A stretch of 31,086 bases of DNA from Ectobacillus sp048976805 (GCA_048976805.1 JBHGUR010000087.1:1-31086); one strand, 5' to 3'; shown: positions 7,678 to 15,943, numbered from the stretch's first letter. The notes: generated by a model not told the origin, from the letters alone. Numbers and translations: made by a program.

Positions 7678-9040
7678 AAGGATAGCTATATCCTAAAGCC
7701 AGAAAAGCGTACATCATAAACGTATCATTTTCCAAAATATTATAAACAAGGCTTCCAATTAGAGAGCCTGCCAGCACATATAGCAGGAAAGGCGACGTAA
7801 CATATCCTTGGCGCAGCTTCCAAATAATATGGACAATTCCGGCTGCGAAAATCATGCATAGCATTGTACCGATAATTCCTGTTTCAGCAAGCACTTGGAT
7901 GTATTGGTTATCAGAGTAGAAATTCCACGTAATATCATACTTATCGTAAATTGGGGAAGAATACGTTTGCGTGGCGGCGTCGCCGAATGTCCCAAAGCCG
8001 TATCCCGTAATAGGCTTATCCCGAAACACCTCTAGCCCTTTTTTTACATAGTAAATTCGCCCGTCTTCCTCGCTCATCGTAATCGTTTCTTTAGAAAAAG
8101 CATCGGTAAAGCGTTTTGCCGCAAGATTTGGCCCCTCCAAGTAATTTGTCAATTGTGCAACCGCAAATGATAATATGAGGGACAGAAGTGTAAGGCTAAC
8201 AAGCAATCGCCAATACGGGATTTTTTTATGAATTGCTATATAGAGCGGCAAAAACGCCAAAATTGTAAGCAAGGCTCCTCTTGAATAGGTGAGCCAAAAA
8301 GCGGTTTGGATTATACAAAGCCCAGCGTATAAAAGAAATTTTTGCTTTCCTTTGGCAAGGCGGAGCAGATAAAGAGATAAAAAAAACGCGATAATCAGAT
8401 AAAGCGCCAGTTCGTTCGGCCCTCCCGCCAAGCCGTATATACGGATACGGTTTGTTGGAGCCAAATCAAGCGCCTTCCATTCATCGGGCAGGAGCATTGT
8501 GCGCAGCGAGAGCTTTTCGATTAGCCCGTGAATGGACATGATAACACTTGTAAAGAAGGTGGCGAATGCGAGCCACACAATATCTTCTTTTTGAAGGGAC
8601 AGTCTTGAAACAATATAAAAAAGAAAATAAAATAGCAAAAATGTATAAAGCTGCGTTACGATAGCAATGGGCGCCACGCCGTGCCAATAAGCTACAGCCG
8701 CTCCGAATAGGCAAAACAAGAAATAAGCGAGTTCAAAATAATGAAATCGCAGGAGCTTTTTATAGTCATGCTTGTAAAGAAGGGCAACCTTTAGCAATAA
8801 AGCGGCAACAATAAAGAGGCCTAGAAACTTATACCCATCATTGCATACAGCAAGAAAAGGGCGGATTGGAATGAAGGCCGCCAAGTACAAAATCCCAAGC
8901 TTTTCATCCGAAAACGCGAGGCCGGCTAATATAAGGGAAAGGGCGATTCCTATATAGGAATGTTCTAAAAGTAAACCGAGCCCAATAGCAAAGGTGCCGA
9001 GCAGAAACCGATATGTTCGCTTTTGATTTTGTTTGTTCAT
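7646..9040 (-). CDS. O-antigen ligase/polymerase-like (Wzy/WaaL family) membrane protein, 3' end altered by a MITE
   Basis: A 464-residue protein with about twelve membrane segments and a large outside loop (roughly residues 290-370) that has GRIYYVKKGLEVFRDKPITGYGFGTF split by short gaps; the RxxxW/GxGxGxF pattern before the loop end is typical of O-antigen ligase family proteins. Such enzymes join or polymerise lipid-linked polysaccharide units outside the membrane. ATG 9040 is preferred to upstream ATGs because GAGGGA sits seven bases ahead. The last eight residues (GSVKLDC after YYK and the stop) are encoded by the MITE. It follows a GT4 gene, with 54 bases between, and is probably in one operon with it. 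Activity after the tail change is not known. Confidence 0.8.
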   Translation of the reverse strand: MNKQNQKRTYRFLLGTFAIGLGLLLEHSYIGIALSLILAGLAFSDEKLGILYLAAFIPIRPFLAVCNDGYKFLGLFIVAALLLKVALLYKHDYKKLLRFHYFELAYFLFCLFGAAVAYWHGVAPIAIVTQLYTFLLFYFLFYIVSRLSLQKEDIVWLAFATFFTSVIMSIHGLIEKLSLRTMLLPDEWKALDLAPTNRIRIYGLAGGPNELALYLIIAFFLSLYLLRLAKGKQKFLLYAGLCIIQTAFWLTYSRGALLTILAFLPLYIAIHKKIPYWRLLVSLTLLSLILSFAVAQLTNYLEGPNLAAKRFTDAFSKETITMSEEDGRIYYVKKGLEVFRDKPITGYGFGTFGDAATQTYSSPIYDKYDITWNFYSDNQYIQVLAETGIIGTMLCMIFAAGIVHIIWKLRQGYVTSPFLLYVLAGSLIGSLVYNILENDTFMMYAFLALGYSYPYYKGSVKLDC

Positions 9041-9094
9041 ATTCATTTCCCTCATTTATCATTTTTAGGCAAGAATCCCCTGCTTCAAGCGAAG

Positions 9095-10159
9095 CTAAAT
9101 GGTGGGCAGTTCCCGATACAGACGAAAGGTTTCTTCAATCATTTTTGTATAAGTGAAGTTTTGGAGATAGTGGGCTCTTCCGTGTTCCCCTAATGAAGCG
9201 CATAAATCCTCGTTCTCAAGAAGCAGCGTAATAGCTCTTGCAAATGCATTAGTATCGCCATAGGGGATAAGCAGCCCGGTTTCTTCATTTTTAATAACCT
9301 CCGGCAACCCGCCGATATTAGTGGCGACAACAGGTTTTTTCATGGCTAGCGCTTCAATGGCCACGTAGGAAAGCGATTCGTTTTCAGAAGGAATGACGAT
9401 AATATCATTTTGGATGTAAGCTGATAAAACTTCCTCTTGAAACCCTTTAAAAGTTACATAGCCGCTAAGAGACAGCTCTTTTGCCAAAGAAGCTAGTTCT
9501 GCCTTCAGGGGCCCTTCGCCAATGATGTTGCAATGCCAGTCTATAGAAGGTTTAGATTGCCGAAGAGCGGCTAGGCCGTGCAGCAAGAAGTGAAGACCCT
9601 TTTCTTTGCTTAATCTGCCGATAACTGCGATATGCTTTTGCTTTCTCCTTACAATCGGTGTTGGCACGAACGGGTCAGGAATGCCATTATAAATAACATG
9701 AAGCTTATGGCTTGGCACGCCTTTTTTGAGCAGCTGTTTTTTCATAAAGCGCGAAACACATATGATAGCGTCATTTTCTCTTGTAAACACCTTATTAAAG
9801 GCTTTTAACGGAAACGGCATCGGTACATCAACGTGGTATGTCCAAATCACCCGTACGTGCGCTCCTAATCGTTTGGCTAAAATGGCAATGTAGTTTTCCC
9901 TTAGAAATTGTGTATGTATAGTCGTTGCCTTTTCTTCATAGGCAATTTTTCGTATTCTCCAAGCTGCTTGCAAATCAAATGGATGGCTCATTGTCACCTG
10001 GTATATCGGAATATTCATTTGTTGGAATTTTTCTAGAAAGGGCCCCGGAGTAGAATATACGAGTATACACCGTTTGGGGTCGGCGGCTTGAATTAAATTC
10101 ATAACATACTTTTCTGTGCCTCCGTCCCCAATATAATTTAATAAATACATAATTTTCAT
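9095..10159 (-). CDS. GT4 family glycosyltransferase
   Basis: A 354-residue GT-B enzyme. The N-terminus has MYLLNYIGDGGTEKYV, the glycine-rich acceptor loop. The C-terminal half has GRLSKEKGLHFLLHGL, then the EX7E donor site in SENESLSYVAIEA, followed by PVVATNIGGLPEVI. Such enzymes add a sugar from a nucleotide donor to a lipid-linked polysaccharide at the inner membrane face. The frame stays open for 74 more codons upstream, but ATG 10159 is chosen because AAGGA lies eight bases ahead and the glycine-rich strand starts there. It sits between a secreted DUF3298 gene and the O-antigen-ligase-like gene, all on the minus strand. Confidence 0.9.
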   Translation of the reverse strand: MKIMYLLNYIGDGGTEKYVMNLIQAADPKRCILVYSTPGPFLEKFQQMNIPIYQVTMSHPFDLQAAWRIRKIAYEEKATTIHTQFLRENYIAILAKRLGAHVRVIWTYHVDVPMPFPLKAFNKVFTRENDAIICVSRFMKKQLLKKGVPSHKLHVIYNGIPDPFVPTPIVRRKQKHIAVIGRLSKEKGLHFLLHGLAALRQSKPSIDWHCNIIGEGPLKAELASLAKELSLSGYVTFKGFQEEVLSAYIQNDIIVIPSENESLSYVAIEALAMKKPVVATNIGGLPEVIKNEETGLLIPYGDTNAFARAITLLLENEDLCASLGEHGRAHYLQNFTYTKMIEETFRLYRELPTI

Positions 10160-10380
10160 AATGATGAATCCTTCCCTTTGCGAAAAAGTGCCGCAAGCAC
10201 GTGTAAAACGTCCTAAGTAATTCTTTCTAAAGGATAATTTATTTATAGGTAAAAAGCAAACGTATAGTTGGAAAGAAAAGAGGGGAGCAAAAAAGCGGCA
10301 ATAAGCAAGTGAAGCGGGAGTACTGCCTTTTTGTTTTAGCGTTAAGAAATTGGCGGCAAAGGCGACGGTTTGCCGCTTCA

Positions 10381-11133
10381 TTATCTGTTAAGCAGAATTT
10401 TTTTATATTTTCCCTTTAAATCATTTTCCAAAAGTGTATATGGAATGCGGAACTGGGGAATTCCCGATGCATAAGGCGCGATTTCGTAAAGCGGGAAATA
10501 TACAGTAAGATGCTCCGGTTCTAGAAAGAATCGGAAGCTGTCCCCTTTTTTTACTTGTTCTATAGCATCCGGGAAAAAGCTTTCTTTATTTTGTGCAATT
10601 TGCCGGATGATCTCTTGTTGAATTTTGTTCGTATAATCGCTGTTTTTTTGAAAAAGGTCTGCAAGAGTTAATTCCTTGCCGGTCTCTATATCGAAAGTAT
10701 TAGCCCGCCAATCATACATACCATGGGCGCCGCCTGTGTATTGATAATAGTTTATATACAGGCTAAGCAATGGCTTTTTATTATAGGTTACTTTATGGTC
10801 CACATTAGCGATGTAAGGATGAATAGATAAGGGTTTTTGTTGTGCACCATCATAATATTTTTTAGCTTCCTTTTCTAGCTTTTTTTTAAAGGAGAGAATG
10901 TTTGTTTTATAATAATTGTTTAATCTCTTTTGAAAAATGTGGTTGCTTATGCCGGTGAATACAGGGAGATGTAATTGGTACTCAAAGTATTCCGTTTTTC
11001 CTTGCTTTTTTTCTGTTTCCACTGAAGCAGCTTGACTAATGCGGGAAACTGCAGGGTGATAAGCGAAAACATATTTTGGTACAATAATCGTAAAGAAATA
11101 AGCAATAAGAGCAATATACAATAGTTTTTTCAT
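10381..11133 (-). CDS. Secreted or membrane-anchored DUF4163/DUF3298 protein
   Basis: A 250-residue protein with an N-terminal hydrophobic segment (about 4-24, possibly cleaved after VFA) and an outside domain. The middle has YQYTGGAHGMYD, the conserved DUF3298 signature found in RsiV and in the N-terminal part of PdaC, followed by FDIETGKELTLADLF, also typical. Family members sense or bind cell-wall compounds (RsiV binds lysozyme), but no catalytic deacetylase domain is present here. ATG 11133 has AAGGAGG six bases ahead. It is the first gene of a minus-strand run toward the GT4 and ligase genes and is divergent from the thioesterase gene. Confidence 0.82.
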   Translation of the reverse strand: MKKLLYIALIAYFFTIIVPKYVFAYHPAVSRISQAASVETEKKQGKTEYFEYQLHLPVFTGISNHIFQKRLNNYYKTNILSFKKKLEKEAKKYYDGAQQKPLSIHPYIANVDHKVTYNKKPLLSLYINYYQYTGGAHGMYDWRANTFDIETGKELTLADLFQKNSDYTNKIQQEIIRQIAQNKESFFPDAIEQVKKGDSFRFFLEPEHLTVYFPLYEIAPYASGIPQFRIPYTLLENDLKGKYKKILLNR

Positions 11134-11218
11134 AAAGAACCTCCTTCTTTGCTGCTATTGTTATTGTTCAACAAATTTATTCTTTTATACATAATTTGGA
11201 AAAAAAGGGGCGGGGAAT

Positions 11219-11602
11219 ATGGCAAAGACATTAATGGAAGCGTTAGGAATTGAATTGGGGGAGGTGAGCGCAGAACGGGTAACAGCGACGATGCCGGTGC
11301 ATGGCAGCACGCATCAGCCGTTTGGCTTTTTGCATGGAGGAGCTTCTGTCGCTTTAGCGGAAACGGTCGCCAGTGTAGGGACATACAATCTGATTGACCA
11401 AGAAAATGAACTTTGCTTTGGTTTGGAAATAAACGCGAATCATCTTCGCTCTAAAAGAAGCGGCATGGTAACGGCTGTCGGTGTGCCGCTTCATAAAGGA
11501 AAAACAACGATGGTCTGGGATATTAAAATCATGGATGAAGAAGAAAATTTGATTTGTGTGTCCCGTTGTACAGTTGCGATTAAAGAAAGGTGGGAAAAAT
11601 AA
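11219..11602 (+). CDS. PaaI/MenI-type hotdog-fold thioesterase
   Basis: A 127-residue protein with the hotdog thioesterase signature FGFLHGGASVALAETVAS, in which the HGG turn and the glutamate of ALAE form the active site. Length fits the single-domain PaaI/YbgC group. Family members hydrolyse aryl- or acyl-CoA thioesters; in Bacillus the relative YuxO is near genes of the competence and kinase region, and some relatives act on 1,4-dihydroxy-2-naphthoyl-CoA in menaquinone synthesis. Substrate here is not shown. ATG 11219 follows GGGGCGGGG. It is divergent from the DUF3298 gene. Confidence 0.88.
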   Translation: MAKTLMEALGIELGEVSAERVTATMPVHGSTHQPFGFLHGGASVALAETVASVGTYNLIDQENELCFGLEINANHLRSKRSGMVTAVGVPLHKGKTTMVWDIKIMDEEENLICVSRCTVAIKERWEK

Positions 11603-11611
11603 GAAAAAACG

Positions 11612-11640
11612 TTTACATTTTTTAGTAGGTATTGTAAGAT
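11612..11640 (+). promoter_or_regulatory. SigA-type promoter of the manganese riboswitch transcript
   Basis: TTTACA (11612-11617) and TAAGAT (11635-11640) are separated by 17 bases, about 28 bases ahead of the riboswitch core. Both hexamers match the housekeeping consensus in four or five positions. Confidence 0.55.
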
Positions 11641-11668
11641 ATATGTAATAAATGGATATACCTTTTTT

Positions 11669-11799
11669 AAAGGGGAGTAGCTTCGGGGAAAACACCCTGT
11701 AACAAAGTCGTCATTACATGAATGGTTGATTCATCGGCTTTGTTGGCATCATTATGTATGTCTTGCAAGACCTTTGCCGTTCATGGCAAAGGTCTTTTT
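11669..11799 (+). ncRNA. yybP-ykoY manganese riboswitch with intrinsic terminator
   Basis: The core begins AAAGGGGAGTAGCTTCGGGG, then AACAAAGTCGTCATT, CGGCTTTGTTGGCATC and GCAAGACCTTTGCC, which match the conserved L1 and L3 loop regions of the Bacillus yybP-ykoY motif. ACAAAG pairs with CTTTGT in the inner stem. The expression platform is AAGACCTTTGCC (11767-11778) pairing with GGCAAAGGTCTT (11785-11796) plus a T-run. In this family Mn2+ binding favours read-through. The gene served is the small lipoprotein at 11843, not the usual TerC- or P-type exporter. Confidence 0.93.
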
Positions 11800-11842
11800 G
11801 GTGCTTTCGGACGAACTTAGAACGAGGGAAGGGGAACAATAG

Positions 11843-12127
11843 ATGAGAAAAACAAAAAGGGTAATGCTTGGGGTTACGACATTATTAGGAGGAACGCTAG
11901 CTGGGTGCGCCGATGAGGAGCTGCCGCCAAAGCCGCAGGATCCCTATTGCTCCAAGTTCGAGTATGATTACGGGGATGAGGAATGGGAGTGCGATGAAAT
12001 CGGGTCGCGCCACTACGGCTATTACTATATCGGAAATACCGCTTATCCAGATACCGATGACAGCAAAAGTACAACAAAGAAATTGAAAAAAGGGTTTGGC
12101 TCAGGAAGCAAAGCGACAGGTTCATAA
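11843..12127 (+). CDS. Small acidic lipoprotein under manganese riboswitch control (possibly YgiB-like)
   Basis: A 94-residue protein with a lipoprotein signal: two basic residues, a hydrophobic stretch and the lipobox LAGC with Cys22. The mature N-terminal half is very acidic and rich in Tyr and Trp (FEYDYGDEEWECDEIG) with Cys36 and another Cys near 50; the C-terminal part is basic and ends in GFGSGSKATGS. The Gly/Ser tail and acidic centre recall small lipoproteins of Bacillus annotated as YgiB-like, but I cannot confirm that. Manganese control makes metal binding at the cell surface a reasonable guess, and nothing more. GGAAGGGGAA precedes ATG 11843. It stands alone in its transcript. Confidence 0.75.
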   Translation: MRKTKRVMLGVTTLLGGTLAGCADEELPPKPQDPYCSKFEYDYGDEEWECDEIGSRHYGYYYIGNTAYPDTDDSKSTTKKLKKGFGSGSKATGS

Positions 12128-12170
12128 TACAAAATAAGAGAGAATCCTAGGATTCTCTCTTATTTTGTAT
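12127..12170. terminator. 44-bp perfect palindrome, bidirectional terminator
   Basis: Each arm is 22 bases, ATACAAAATAAGAGAGAATC plus CT and its exact complement, with no spacer between. It touches the last base of the lipoprotein stop and the last base of the glyS stop on the other strand, so one hairpin serves both. The arm ends are AT-rich and give a T-rich tail in each direction. Confidence 0.85.
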
Positions 12171-13546
12171 TAAAATTCAATTTTGCTTTCAAGGAAGCTT
12201 TTTAATTCGCTAATTGGCATGCGCACTTGCTCCATTGTGTCGCGGTTGCGTACTGTTACTTGTTTGTCTTCTACTGAATCGAAGTCAAATGTAATGCAGT
12301 ACGGCGTACCGATTTCATCCTGGCGGCGGTAACGTTTGCCGATAGAACCTGTTTCATCGTAGTCTACCATGAAATGCTTGGATAATTCAGCATACACCTC
12401 TTGTGCGCCTTCTGCCAGCTTTTTGGAAAGAGGAAGAACGGCTGCCTTAAATGGCGCAAGAGCCGGATGGAAACGCAATACGGTACGTGTATCGTTTTCT
12501 AGTTGTTCTTCTTCATATGCATCGCATAAAAATGCCAACGTTACGCGGTCCGCGCCAAGAGATGGTTCGATGCAGTATGGCACGTAGCGCTCGTTTGTTT
12601 GCGGATCTACATAGTTGAAATCTTCATTAGAATGCTCCATATGGCGCTTTAAGTCAAAGTCTGTACGGTCAGCAATGCCCCAAAGCTCGCCCCAGCCGAA
12701 CGGGAATTTGAATTCGATATCAGTTGTCGCGTTGCTGTAGTGGGACAGCTCTTCTTCGCCGTGGTCGCGAAGACGCATGCTCTCTTCCTTCATGCCAAGC
12801 GCAAGCAGCCAGTTTTTGCAGAATTCGCGCCAGTACGCAAACCATTCCATGTCTTCGCCCGGCTTGCAGAAGAATTCAAGTTCCATTTGTTCGAATTCGC
12901 GCGTGCGGAATGTAAAGTTGCCAGGTGTAATTTCGTTGCGGAAGCTTTTGCCGATTTGGCCGATACCAAACGGAAGCTTTTTGCGCATAGAGCGTTGTAC
13001 ATTCTTAAAGTTTACGAAGATACCCTGTGCTGTTTCCGGACGCATATAGATTTCATTTGCGCTTGTTTGCGTTACGCCTTGATGTGTTTTGAACATTAGG
13101 TTGAATTGGCGGATTTCTGTAAAATCGGCACTGCCGCAATCCGGGCATGTAATCTCATGCTCTTTAATGAGCGCGGCCATTTGATCGAAGGAGAGGCCGT
13201 CTACAACCATTTCAATTCCTTTTGCTTCTAGCGCATTTTCAATCAATTTGTCGGCGCGGTGGCGCGCTTTGCATTGTTTGCAGTCAATCATCGGGTCATT
13301 AAAGTTGCCAACGTGGCCGGATGCCACCCAAGTTTGCGGGTTCATTAAGATTGCCGCATCAAGTCCTACGTTGTAAGGAGACTCTTGGATGAATTTTTTC
13401 CACCATGCTTTTTTGACGTTGTTTTTAAGCTCAACGCCAAGCGGGCCGTAGTCCCATGTATTGGCTAAGCCGCCGTAAATTTCAGAACCTGGAAATACGA
13501 AGCCGCGATGTTTCGCCAAGTTTACGATTTGTTCCATTGAAGCCAT
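12170..13546 (-). CDS. glyS: Glycyl-tRNA synthetase, single-chain alpha2 type
   Basis: A 458-residue class II synthetase that charges tRNA-Gly. The N-terminus has HRGFVFPGSEIYGGLANTWD (motif 1 region). Cysteine pairs CKQC (near 103) and CPDC (near 147) form a probable zinc site. Motif 2 is FRNEITPGNFTFRTREFEQM, motif 3 is PSLGADRVTLAF, and the C-terminal anticodon-binding domain follows. This archaeal/eukaryotic-like form is used by the B. cereus group, in contrast to glyQ plus glyS of B. subtilis. ATG 13546 is chosen because GGAGGA lies seven bases ahead; the frame extends 14 codons further without support. A glycine T-box and a repeat array form its leader. Confidence 0.96.
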   Translation of the reverse strand: MASMEQIVNLAKHRGFVFPGSEIYGGLANTWDYGPLGVELKNNVKKAWWKKFIQESPYNVGLDAAILMNPQTWVASGHVGNFNDPMIDCKQCKARHRADKLIENALEAKGIEMVVDGLSFDQMAALIKEHEITCPDCGSADFTEIRQFNLMFKTHQGVTQTSANEIYMRPETAQGIFVNFKNVQRSMRKKLPFGIGQIGKSFRNEITPGNFTFRTREFEQMELEFFCKPGEDMEWFAYWREFCKNWLLALGMKEESMRLRDHGEEELSHYSNATTDIEFKFPFGWGELWGIADRTDFDLKRHMEHSNEDFNYVDPQTNERYVPYCIEPSLGADRVTLAFLCDAYEEEQLENDTRTVLRFHPALAPFKAAVLPLSKKLAEGAQEVYAELSKHFMVDYDETGSIGKRYRRQDEIGTPYCITFDFDSVEDKQVTVRNRDTMEQVRMPISELKSFLESKIEF

Positions 13547-13621
13547 TTGAAAATCCTCCTTTAATATTAAAAAGATATGGTGCAGCATTTCTTCTTAAAA
13601 AGAACTGCTTATTAAAAAGTT

Positions 13622-13855
13622 CTGAACGAGCCGATGGAGCTTTTCGAAATTGTCCAGCTGCGCCGGCTAGCTCCTCCTGTCAGAGAACCTCCGCCTTCCG
13701 GAGCTGAACGAGCCGGCTCCGCTTTTCGAAATTGTCCAGCTCCATCGGCTAGGCGCTCCCAGCTAAGAACCTCCGCCCATAAAGGCAAAAAGCGCCTTTC
13801 TGGTCGGAGAACCTTAGCTTCTGCGCCTGAACGAGCCGATGGAGCTTTTCGAAAT
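13622..13855 (-). repeat. Array of hairpin repeats in the glyS leader (two units and a partial third)
   Basis: Starts at 13622, 13704 and 13827 all read CTGAACGAGCC, a 7-base variable core, then CTTTTCGAAAT. The first and third cores are GATGGAG and the second is GGCTCCG. The blocks TTGTCCAGCT, GGCTAG and GAACCTCCGCC recur in units 1 and 2. AGCCGATGGAGCT near 13630 or 13835 is exactly complementary to AGCTCCATCGGCT at 13738-13750, so strong hairpins form. The style resembles the short interspersed repeats common in Bacillaceae genomes. The array lies between the T-box terminator and the glyS ribosome binding site. Confidence 0.75.
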
Positions 13856-14059
13856 AAAAAACGCCCGTCCTTAGGCAATTGCCTAGGGACGAGCGTTTGC
13901 TCGCGGTTCCACCCTAGTTGATATGTAAAAACATACCCACTTTCAACGTGTATAGCTCGGGATTGCCGTTTCCTTGTGTTTTCAGGCTTTCACCGTCCCT
14001 GAATCGCTTTTCGTACAAGTACTTATAGATCCGTCATCGCTACGATATAAAAAATAGAT
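13856..14059 (-). ncRNA. Glycine T-box leader of glyS
   Basis: On the minus strand the T-box sequence AGGGTGGAACCGCG (complement of 13902-13915) is followed by the terminator stem: ACGCTCGTCCCTAGGC pairs with GCCTAAGGACGGGCGT and then a T-run. Upstream, Stem I contains AGTACTTG, GACGGTGA and the specifier region AAACGGCAATCC with GGC, a glycine codon, at 13965-13967. Uncharged tRNA-Gly would pair with GGC and the T-box bulge and allow read-through into glyS. The 5' limit is estimated from the promoter at 14066-14094. Confidence 0.94.
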
Positions 14060-14065
14060 GTCCAT

Positions 14066-14094
14066 ATTCTAACATGTTCTTATTGAAATCACAA
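14066..14094 (-). promoter_or_regulatory. Promoter of the glyS T-box transcript
   Basis: On the minus strand TTGTGA (14094-14089) and TAGAAT (14071-14066) are 17 bases apart, with TG in the extended -10 position. Transcription would begin near 14059, just upstream of Stem I. Confidence 0.6.
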
Positions 14095-14218
14095 CAGTAT
14101 ATGAGTGTAATGCTTTACGTGTACCTATATAGTATAGCCTAATTTGTTTTTTATTATCACTAACAGATAATCCGGCTGATTTGGGCAATCATTCGATCGT
14201 TTTACAAAATCTTCCTTG

Positions 14219-15544
14219 TTACATCAAATAGCGCAAATAAATATACGCATGCGACAAAAGCAAGGACACGATCATAATCGGAAAGCCGAGTTTTAAGAAG
14301 GTCATATAGCTAAACGGATGGCCTTCGCGGCTTGCGATGCCGGCGACAATTACGTTCGCTGAAGCGCCGATTAAAGTTCCGTTGCCCCCAAGGCAAGCAC
14401 CAAGCGCGAGCGACCACCAGAGTACTTCGATTTCCGGCGAAGCCGGTGTTAAGCCTAATCCGATTGCCATATCGTTAATAAGCGGAATCATCGTCGCGAC
14501 AAATGGGATATTATCAATGGTCGCCGAAGCGATGCCAGATACCCATAAAATAAGGATGGAGGCGAAGCTAATATCGCCGCCGGTAATATTCAATACTTGC
14601 TGGGCCAATGTTTTAATTAGGCCAATGTCAATCAGCCCGCCGACAAGAACGAAAAGGCCGGCAAAGAAGAAAATGGTAACCCATTCAACATGGGCCAACA
14701 CTTCCTCAATATTGTGCTCCTTCACGCCGATTAGCATAAGAAGAGTGGCGCCTGTCATAGCAATAACGGCAGCGTCAACGTGAATAATCGAATGAAGAAC
14801 GAAGCCGATAATCGTAAGGCCGAGTACAGCCAGCGATTTGCGCATAAGCACAGGGTCTTTAATGTACTGTTTTTCATTCAAATTCATCAGCTTTTGAATT
14901 TGAACCGGATCTGTTTTCAATTGTTTACGATAAATAAAATAAATCATAGTTGCCGTAACGGCGATGATAATGATGACAATAGGGGCCAGATTGATTAAAA
15001 AGGCATTAAAATCAAGATGTTTATTGGCAGAGCCAATCATAATGTTTGGCGGATCGCCAATTAATGTAGCGGTTCCCCCGATATTAGAGAAAATTACTTC
15101 CGACATTAAGTACGGAACCGGGTTTACATTTAAAATACGAGTGATGGACAATGTAACCGGCACAACAAGCAGAACGGTTGTTACATTATCTAAAAAGGCA
15201 GAACCGAAAGCTGTTAATAGCGAGAGAATAATTAAAATACGAATAGGATTTCCTTTCGCCGATTTCGCCGATTTAATCGCGACGTATTGAAAGACTCCCG
15301 ATTTACTTGTAATGTTTACTAAAATCATCATCCCGATTAGAAGCGTAATCGTTCCCCACTCAATATGATGGGTAAAAGCAGTATGTAAATCGACAATCCC
15401 GAAGATGACCATGAGCGCAGCCCCGAGGAGAGCGATAACGGCGCGATTAATTTTCTCCGAGATGATAATGCCGTATGTAATTAAAAATACAGCAATCGCA
15501 AAGTAATATTGGAAATTCGAGATTTCCTGCGTTGTTTCGTGCAA
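14219..15544 (-). CDS. ArsB/NhaD (IT superfamily) ion transporter
   Basis: A 441-residue protein with about eleven membrane segments. It has the family signature FSNIGGTATLIGDPPNIMIG and, in the second half, ACLGGNGTLIGASANVIVAG, the two matching hairpin motifs of the IT superfamily. Members include arsenite exporters (ArsB), Na+/H+ antiporters (NhaD) and the P-protein; the substrate here is not evident. There is no ars regulator or arsenate reductase nearby, so a sodium or organic anion role is as likely as arsenite. The start is TTG 15544, ten bases after AAAGGAG. It appears to be a single-gene transcript. Confidence 0.85.
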   Translation of the reverse strand: MHETTQEISNFQYYFAIAVFLITYGIIISEKINRAVIALLGAALMVIFGIVDLHTAFTHHIEWGTITLLIGMMILVNITSKSGVFQYVAIKSAKSAKGNPIRILIILSLLTAFGSAFLDNVTTVLLVVPVTLSITRILNVNPVPYLMSEVIFSNIGGTATLIGDPPNIMIGSANKHLDFNAFLINLAPIVIIIIAVTATMIYFIYRKQLKTDPVQIQKLMNLNEKQYIKDPVLMRKSLAVLGLTIIGFVLHSIIHVDAAVIAMTGATLLMLIGVKEHNIEEVLAHVEWVTIFFFAGLFVLVGGLIDIGLIKTLAQQVLNITGGDISFASILILWVSGIASATIDNIPFVATMIPLINDMAIGLGLTPASPEIEVLWWSLALGACLGGNGTLIGASANVIVAGIASREGHPFSYMTFLKLGFPIMIVSLLLSHAYIYLRYLM

Positions 15545-15647
15545 TAGCTTCAGCTCCTTTCAGTTGTAAAGAGAAGGAATAGGCATATATAGGCCTGTTT
15601 TCTCTGTAGTAATATTGCCTTTATTATTTCGAAAACAGCATACGTTC

Positions 15648-15677
15648 ATTATAAGAGAAACAAGCAAACGGTGTAAA
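15648..15677 (-). promoter_or_regulatory. Promoter of the ArsB/NhaD transporter gene
   Basis: On the minus strand TTTACA (15677-15672) and TATAAT (15653-15648) are 18 bases apart. The predicted transcript would have a leader of about 97 bases. Confidence 0.55.
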
Positions 15678-15892
15678 CGTGTATAGTGTCAATAAAAAAG
15701 TAAATTCATACTTTGTTATTTTTATTTTTTGAAAATATTTGTGTAACTGTGACATATATATAGGATACGTAAACAAAAGAAATATACCTTTTTGGCATGA
15801 GATTGATTTCGTTTATCAAGCGAACAGGGAAGGAAGACGGAAATTAAAATGGAAAAAGAATGAGAAGCACGACCGTTTTTATGTTATTCTCA

Positions 15893-15901
15893 TGCTATAA
15901 T
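15893..15901 (+). promoter_or_regulatory. Extended -10 promoter of kapD
   Basis: TGCTATAAT is a perfect extended -10 element. No good -35 hexamer lies 17 bases upstream, as is common for extended -10 promoters. It is about 43 bases ahead of the kapD start. Confidence 0.5.
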
Positions 15902-15943
15902 GAGGATACGCAAGACGGAAAGAAATGATAAGGAAGGGATTGT

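Larger units (their letters stand above)
15545..15943. other. Divergent intergenic region between the ArsB/NhaD gene and kapD
   Basis: This 399-bp region holds a minus-strand promoter (15648-15677), a plus-strand promoter near 15896 and an inverted repeat CTGTTTTC/GAAAACAG (15595-15602 and 15631-15638) in the leader of the transporter gene. The AT-rich centre (15690-15790) shows nothing I recognise. Confidence 0.5.

Noticed and set aside
10160..10381. A 74-codon N-terminal extension of the GT4 gene starting at 10381
   Set aside because: The open frame has no ribosome binding site at its start, reads as low-quality sequence before the glycine-rich loop, and AAGGA precedes ATG 10159.
12369..13099. 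Several plus-strand open frames inside glyS
   Set aside because: They are shadow frames of a well conserved enzyme gene, with no start signals and biased composition from the opposite strand.
13627..13850. CRISPR-like array
   Set aside because: The repeated blocks are of unequal spacing (82 and 123 bp), spacers are themselves repeated and complementary, and no cas gene is near. It is a hairpin repeat array.
14219..15544. Arsenite resistance operon
   Set aside because: The transporter has the IT-superfamily motif, but no arsR, arsC or arsA is nearby, so arsenic resistance cannot be claimed.
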